This document shows, in pieces, positions 58,910 through 64,000 of a DNA stretch of 64,000 bases (position 1 is the stretch's first letter; every line of letters begins with the position of its first letter). Under the pieces are notes generated by a model. It searched no databases and was not told the DNA's origin. It saw nothing but the letters and a program-made list of their open reading frames with translations. The DNA comes from Vesta saturnalis (taxonomy: Eukaryota > Arthropoda > Insecta > Coleoptera > Lampyridae). Both the position numbers and the translations under genes were made by a program. The stretch is from positions 1,276,501 to 1,340,500 of the forward strand of contig JARFJB010001603.1 of assembly GCA_036346205.1 (NCBI GenBank), given 5' to 3'.

Positions 58910-60550
58910 ATGAGTGAAGAAGAGTTACATGTTTCATCGGATGAAGAAGCTGAGGCTGAGGAAAAACTTCTGGTCATTTACCAAAAGCTGAACGACAAAG
59001 CTGACCGTTCTGATGTGCGTAAGAAACTTAATTCGTTGAGGTCGAATTTTCGTACAGAAATGAAAAAAATAGTGTCATCAAAACGGTCGGGGGTGGGTGC
59101 GGGCGACATCTATGTTCCAACGTCCTGGACTTACTACGCCTTGCAGTTTTTAGGGAAAACCAAAGGTGAGTGATAAATAGTAATTTTATATCTCCGTAAC
59201 AAGTACTGCAAATAAATTAGTATTATCATAGGTAGAAAAATTCACACTAAACGGAAATTCACTTATTTATTTAATTCGCTTCTGGAATTACAGCATCATT
59301 ATAGTATTCACAAAAGTTATCCCGAACTGTTTTAGCTGTACTAGTGCTATTTCTTGCCAGGGTCTTGCTGAATTTCGTCTTGTGCACAAAGATAGGTTTG
59401 GTGATTTTGTTTCGCAAGAAAATTGTGTAGGAAGCATGCCGCCTGTGTAATTATTGTTGCCTTACTTGGTTCTACATTTATAGCTTTTTGAAAAACTCCA
59501 AATCGACTAACCAAAATCGCGAATGTATTTTCGACAGCTACACGCGCTGCTGATAACCGTTTGTTGAAAATTTCTTTATCTGGTGTTAAACCTCGTTGAC
59601 AATAAGGTTTCATTAGGTGAACATCCAATGCAAATGCTTCATCTGCCACAAAAACGTATGCAAACTGGTTATCTGTTTTGGGCAAAGGAGTTGATTGGGG
59701 TAAATTCAACTGGTTTTGTTGCATCAGTTCACCAAATTTAGGATAAAACAAGACACCTCCGTCTGATATTTTTCCATTGAAGCCAACATCTATCATTATA
59801 AACTGTTTATCGGCATTTACTAGAGCTAATAATACAATGCTATAAAAACCCTTATAATTGTAATACATGGAACCTGACAAGAGCTCCCAAAGTGTTGTAA
59901 AAGTTACAGAAACGTTCGAACCCAGCAGCTATTGACATGTAGGAAACTATAAAAGAAACAAATTAATTAACACAAGGTTTTTGCAGGTTTCTGACGAGAC
60001 GTATACATAGTAGACGAACTGGCCAACAAGGAGGTACAAGAACAATCTACATCATCAAACGAAGATCCTCCGTCTCATTCAAGATCTTCAATTAATCCGA
60101 TTCTGCCGCCCCAACCAAAAAAAAATTAGTGTCGTAGGCCCGATGACAAAACAAAATGAGCTCTTACAAAAAGCTTGTTCGTTCCTAGATTCAGCTAACA
60201 AGTCACAGCCTAACATACCATCTATTGCTGTGGCCTGGGGTGAAACGCTTGGAACCTTGCAACCCCAGCAAAGAATGTTTGCCGAAAAAGCAGTAAATGA
60301 CATACTGTTCGAAGCTGCCCTAGGTACTTTACACCGGAATTCAGTAAAGATTAATGAGCCTAACGTAACCACACCACAACGTCCATATTCTGCTCAATCA
60401 TCTATTGGTGCATACAGTGGGTTATGAGGTCCAGCATATTCCCCGCCTGCTACATTCACTGATTTACAGAATTCTTCAAGAGAATTTACCATGATTGACA
60501 ATTCCGAAGAACATTCCTTACAACCGTATTTTTCAACGTTTGAAAACTAA
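58910..60550 (+). pseudogene. Harbinger MADF/BESS-type accessory gene, two exons
   Basis: Likely DNA-binding partner of the Harbinger transposase. Exon 1 (58910-59165) starts MSEEELHVSSDEEAEAEEKL and contains a MADF-type end region (VPTSWTYYALQFLGKTK) before a GTGAGT donor. An acceptor TTTTTGCAG at 59986 gives exon 2 in phase (GF, stop, RDVYIVDEL). QSTSSNEDPPSHSRSSINPI follows, then a BESS-like segment (GETLGTLQPQQRMFAEKAVN near 60240). The natural end is probably TAA at 60548-60550 (YFSTFEN). Defects are TGA at 59992, a frameshift in the A run near 60118 and TGA near 60425. Confidence 0.72.
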
Positions 60551-61097
60551 ATTCGTTTATAATAATAACAATCGTAATACATCTACTTTTGCACAACATT
60601 GTAACAATTCACTTTTATATTTACTATAAATTAGCAATAAACGTGTTTGACAGTATTTTTTAAAATAATTGTATTTACTATACTTGCCTTAATATACTCT
60701 TGTAGGACATATATAAGTGCTTGGCAAGTTTCCATTACAGATTCACTTATAACTGCCGGTGAAATAACAGCGGAAAATTTTAAGTCCTCGAAAAAATTCC
60801 GGTAGCCAGATATCTAACTGCTAACCTCTCTTCTGCTGACATACACTTTCTCATATTGGTATCCTGCCTTTCAATGAACGGTTTGACCATTAATAACAAC
60901 TTATTAAACGTCACGTCACTCATGCGAAAATAGTTCTTATAATCTGATGGGTCCGTTGTCACTATTTCCTTTAAAAGGTTTATATGTGAGTACCGTTCAC
61001 GCTTTTGTAGCCAATTTTTTACCCATCTCTTTCGTTTTACAGTACGTTTTGTAACACAAGCTAAAATAATTGCAACACACGCTTTCTGAATATTCAT
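59347..61097 (-). pseudogene. PIF/Harbinger transposase, two exons
   Basis: DDE_Tnp_4-type nuclease. The first exon starts at ATG 61097 (MNIQKACVAIILACVTKRTV) with the family N-terminus (YFRMSDVTFNKLLLMVKPF). After a frameshift near 60790 it continues FEDLKFSAVISPAVISESV to about 60690. A second exon near 59940, after an acceptor TTCTTTTATAG, has SGSMYYNYKGFYSIVLLALV near 59870, MIDVGFNGKISDGG near 59790 (aspartate) and VAVENTFAILVSRFGVF near 59510 (glutamate). The region with the first aspartate (GAIDGKH in relatives) is not readable. The MADF second exon lies in its intron. Confidence 0.78.
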
Positions 61098-61247
61098 TTT
61101 TGGTATGTGCTAGCCAAGTGCTCACCGAATACTGACCAAAACATTGATGCATTAGAATCACCGTGTTTGGTCAAAAAATATTGAAGTAAGATTGAAGTAA
61201 TATTGACATATCAGTATTGACAATATTATTGATCGAGTAAGGTCCAC

Positions 61248-62830
61248 TTTTAATAATTATGAGGATTGTCCAATGTATTTCCCTGTACACGCCTCACAAT
61301 CAATTTTATATACTACGTTAGACCTTAAAAGGGTTGGTGTTTTATCTTTGAAAATAAATTTCCAATATTACTAATACATTTTTGTGCTATTTTCACGTTT
61401 CTGATTTTAAATATGTTCGTTAACTTGTGTGTCAGGTTGTCAATGATAGGTATGGACCCGTGGTTGTTAGTTTGTTCCTCGGGATCTTCTTTGACTGTCG
61501 GTTTGGTTTTATTTTCAGGATGACTTTTGCAGTAACTATTATTTATTAAACTTTTCGAATATGAATTTTGTTCTAGCATTGCTGATAGTTTTTTCATGTT
61601 TTGATCTCTAAACTTTTGGTGGATGATTTTCATTATTCTATTTTTCATTTGTTTTATGAGATTAATCTTGATTTTAATCGAATGGTTTGAGTGAAAATTT
61701 ATGTATCTGTTCGATGAAGTCGGTTTTTGGTACCAATTTAGTAAAATTTTGTGATTACCTCCTTTTATTACTCTAGTATCTAAAAAGGGAACCCCTTCTC
61801 CTTCATCTTTTTCTACGGCTAATTTGGTATATTGATAGAAATTATTGAATGTTTCTAATATTTCATCGACTCCATCTTCAGATGAGGTTGTCAACAAATT
61901 TTTTGATAAAGCTTAAACCGAAAGATAATTTTGGAATGCATTTGTCTAGTAGGTTGTCAATTACATATTGTGCCACGATTGGACTTAATTTTGAACCCAT
62001 CGCGCAACCAAAAGTTTGAGCGTACACTTGATGTTCAAAAGTGAAGAAGTTGTTATCGAGTACAAAGTTTATTAGTCATAAAAATATAGCTTGATTCAGA
62101 TTTCATTTCTGTTTAATTAGGTCCCATTTTCTTTTAAGATCTCGTTGATTAGTTCCTTGGTAATGTTTCCGAACAAATTTACTACGTCCAGTGAAATTAC
62201 GATATGATTCTCAGGAATTTCCTTGTCTTTTATAAATTTTGCAAAAGTGAACGTGTCATTTACAGAATATTCATTATTAGTGGTGTATGCTTTTGTTAAA
62301 ATTTCTGCCATATATTGAGCTATGTTACTAGTGGGGCTTTGGATGCCCGATACTATTGGCCTTAGTGGTATGTTTTCTTTGTGTATTTTCGGCTTCCTGT
62401 AAATTTTTGGGCAAACCGAAGTATAGATCCTTAACTGTTTTGCTAATAATTTTGAAATTAATTTGTTTTCTAATTTTATAATTAATTTATTTACTTTAGT
62501 CTAGGTTGTGTATGTGGGGTCATTTCTAATTTTTTAAACACATTCGTGTCTTCTAAAAGTTGGTTCATCTTACTTGTGTAATCAATACGATTCATGATCA
62601 CAGTTACACTTCCTTTGTCGCTTTTTGTTATAATGATTTCAGGATGTTCTTTTAAGAATTTTTTGGTTTTATGTGCAGTTATATTTAGATGTTTATTACA
62701 TTTGTAACTGTTGACCTAAATAGGTCCCTATCTTTTTCATTCATAAACGATAAGATATGTTCTAAGTCCACTAACAATTTGTTCGGAAGGTTAAATTGTA
62801 ACAACCCATTTTGAGTTGTACTAAAATTTA
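61248..62830 (-). pseudogene. Penelope-like element, reverse transcriptase
   Basis: Minus-strand PLE coding region in broken frames. DKGSVTVIMNRIDYTSKMNQ lies near 62620, PIVSGIQSPTSNIAQYMAEI near 62340, ENHIVISLDVVNLFGNI near 62190 (first catalytic block). QTFGCAMGSKLSPIVAQYVI near 61990 precedes FIKKFVDNLI near 61900, where the usual YVDD is degraded. VPFLDTRVIKGGNHKILLNW near 61780 and the connector follow. The GIY-YIG start VVYKIDCEACTGKYIGQSS near 61290 is cut by the Harbinger element and resumes at 58528. A different PLE lineage from the one near 13.2 kb. Confidence 0.85.
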
Positions 62831-64000
62831 TAGTAATTTAGGTCTTTCATTCATTCAGTTGTAAATATAAGAAAAAATTTGAATTATTTTTGCATTATAG
62901 CTACGAGGTAGGCAACTTAATTTGCATTTTGGTGTAACTTAAGTGCATATCTTCTTAAGGGTATATATCTTCTTAAAGGTCTATACTTCACCTCTTTAAA
63001 TTATTTTTTGCGCAAATATTATCGCGCAACGCGTCATCGTTGACTTAATTCTTTGCGCAAATCTCTTCGCGCACGACTACATCGTCTGATATTCTAGGTG
63101 TCCATTTTAGTACTTAATGAACCTTATGTTGGGTAGGAAGCCATATTTTTGGGGTTTCGACCTAAATTTTGTCAAAGTGCCATTGATTTGATGGTAAGAT
63201 ATTTTAACGCATTATACTAAAAATTAAAACATTTGCTCTTTTCAGGCACTTTTATTTTATTTTCTTTTTACTTTGATTTACACTTTAATTACATCTTAAG
63301 TACGCATTTAATTTTACTGTTGCGTACGCTTTCATTTTATGATTGCAATTTGCGTTCAAAAATTCAAGAAAATGCAATAAACGGATTATTTCATTTCATG
63401 AAGACAAATTTATAAGAAAAATTCCAGTTTGGGTGTGGTTGACAACATAAAAGCATTGTTATTGCAATATATTGCGCGAAATTGACACAAGGATTACGTC
63501 ACTGTGGTTTACATTTCTGCATTATTTTTTATAATACCAGGGGTTCTCAAGAAGATTTATTATTTGTAACAGGTATTTAATGTTTTTTTTAGTAATTTAA
63601 GGCTATTTTTAAGATATATTTTATTTAACCCTATCATTTTAACTGTAAATAAACATAGTCTGTACATTTTTTTATTTTTTACATTTTGATAAAATTTTTA
63701 TTGCAAAACTCGTTATAGTTGTTCCGAGCATTATTAAAAATAACTTGGCGTCCGAGATCATTTTATTAGTGTTACATTGCAATTTGTTTTATATTGATGT
63801 TCGGTGGAAGTAATCAAGCAGAAATTGAGGCAATTTATCAAATCAAACGATTGAATCGGCCCTACTTTAATTTACCGACTGGGACAAAGGCATTATTTGT
63901 GGTGAATGGTTTGTTTCTCTAGTTAGCTTAACGATTTTGTTATGAGAACATTTTTACACTCATTTATTTAAATTTACAAACACTTTATTACTTTATTATA
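62831..64000. other. 1.2 kb intergenic to window end
   Basis: AT-rich. TTGCGCAAAT and TCGCGCA motifs recur near 63009-63075, like those near 20.7 kb, perhaps from a decayed MITE. The frame at 63233 (60 codons) has no recognised domain. The first 300 bp may belong to the PLE 5' part. Confidence 0.45.

Larger units (their letters stand above)
58529..61247. mobile_element. PIF/Harbinger element, 2.72 kb, two genes
   Basis: Ends GCATACCTTATACGATCAAT on the left and, on the minus strand, GTGGACCTTACTCGATCAAT on the right. It is flanked by TTTT on both sides (58525-58528, 61248-61251), so a 3-4 bp duplication is plausible, and PIF/Harbinger duplicates 3 bp. A MADF-type gene lies on the plus strand and the transposase on the minus strand. 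Excising it rejoins the PLE frame (LLK to RITGHQSD). The left end carries extra copies of the terminal 29-mer. Confidence 0.88.

Noticed and set aside
59900..59940. GTTCGAAC-like stretch recalling a tRNA T-arm
   Set aside because: No acceptor stem, D-arm or anticodon arm could be built around it, and it falls in Harbinger transposase sequence.

Overview
The window looks like AT-rich nuclear DNA of an arthropod, most likely an insect, made almost entirely of old mobile elements. I found no convincing host gene and no tRNA, rRNA or CRISPR array. Evidence for the host type: Tc1, mariner (DD34D), long-TIR DD41D, piggyBac, pogo/Tigger, PIF/Harbinger, Penelope-like (PLE) and LINE fragments with TA or TTAA target sites, plus GT-AG introns inside some elements. 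Nearly every open frame is a broken transposase or reverse transcriptase, so most coding entries are pseudogenes. The species cannot be told from the sequence.

Layout. 0.3-7.1 kb: a Tc1-like element, a mariner and a 3.7-kb pogo element lie end to end. 7.2-13.7 kb: a fold-back DD41D remnant, a PLE tail, a complete 3.0-kb DD41D element with 0.66-kb terminal repeats, a remnant of a poorly characterised DLQ/GQNKN/GHSF protein family, and a head-to-head PLE pair. 14.5-14.9 kb: sequences resembling hammerhead ribozymes, one of them well formed. 15.6-18.5 kb: a pogo element split by a 5'-truncated LINE. 19.6-22.6 kb: a 968-bp fold-back MITE and an IS630/Tc1-type pseudogene. 23.1-28.0 kb: a 4.9-kb TG-rich satellite. 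28-32.7 kb: non-coding AT-rich DNA with a perfect 34-bp palindrome, a GGAC/AGAC array and a small minisatellite. 32.8-35.3 kb: a third pogo element. 36.8-45.0 kb: a truncated DD41D element and two piggyBac elements, the second carrying nested Harbinger and LINE fragments. 46-52.3 kb: three TA-bordered elements beside TA microsatellites. 52.4-57.7 kb: a second DLQ/GQNKN/GHSF element split by a mariner, then an almost intact mariner and a small MITE. 58.3-62.8 kb: a PLE split by a two-gene Harbinger element whose genes appear to have interleaved exons on opposite strands.

The genes do not form a pathway. The window is a nest of insertions, and the order of several can be read: LINE into pogo, Harbinger into PLE, mariner into the GQNKN element, Harbinger and LINE into piggyBac, MITE into the centre of another palindrome. 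The best candidates for something little described are the two GQNKN elements with their ACAACGTTGT end repeats, the long-TIR DD41D group, the interleaved Harbinger genes and the hammerhead-like motifs beside PLE debris.
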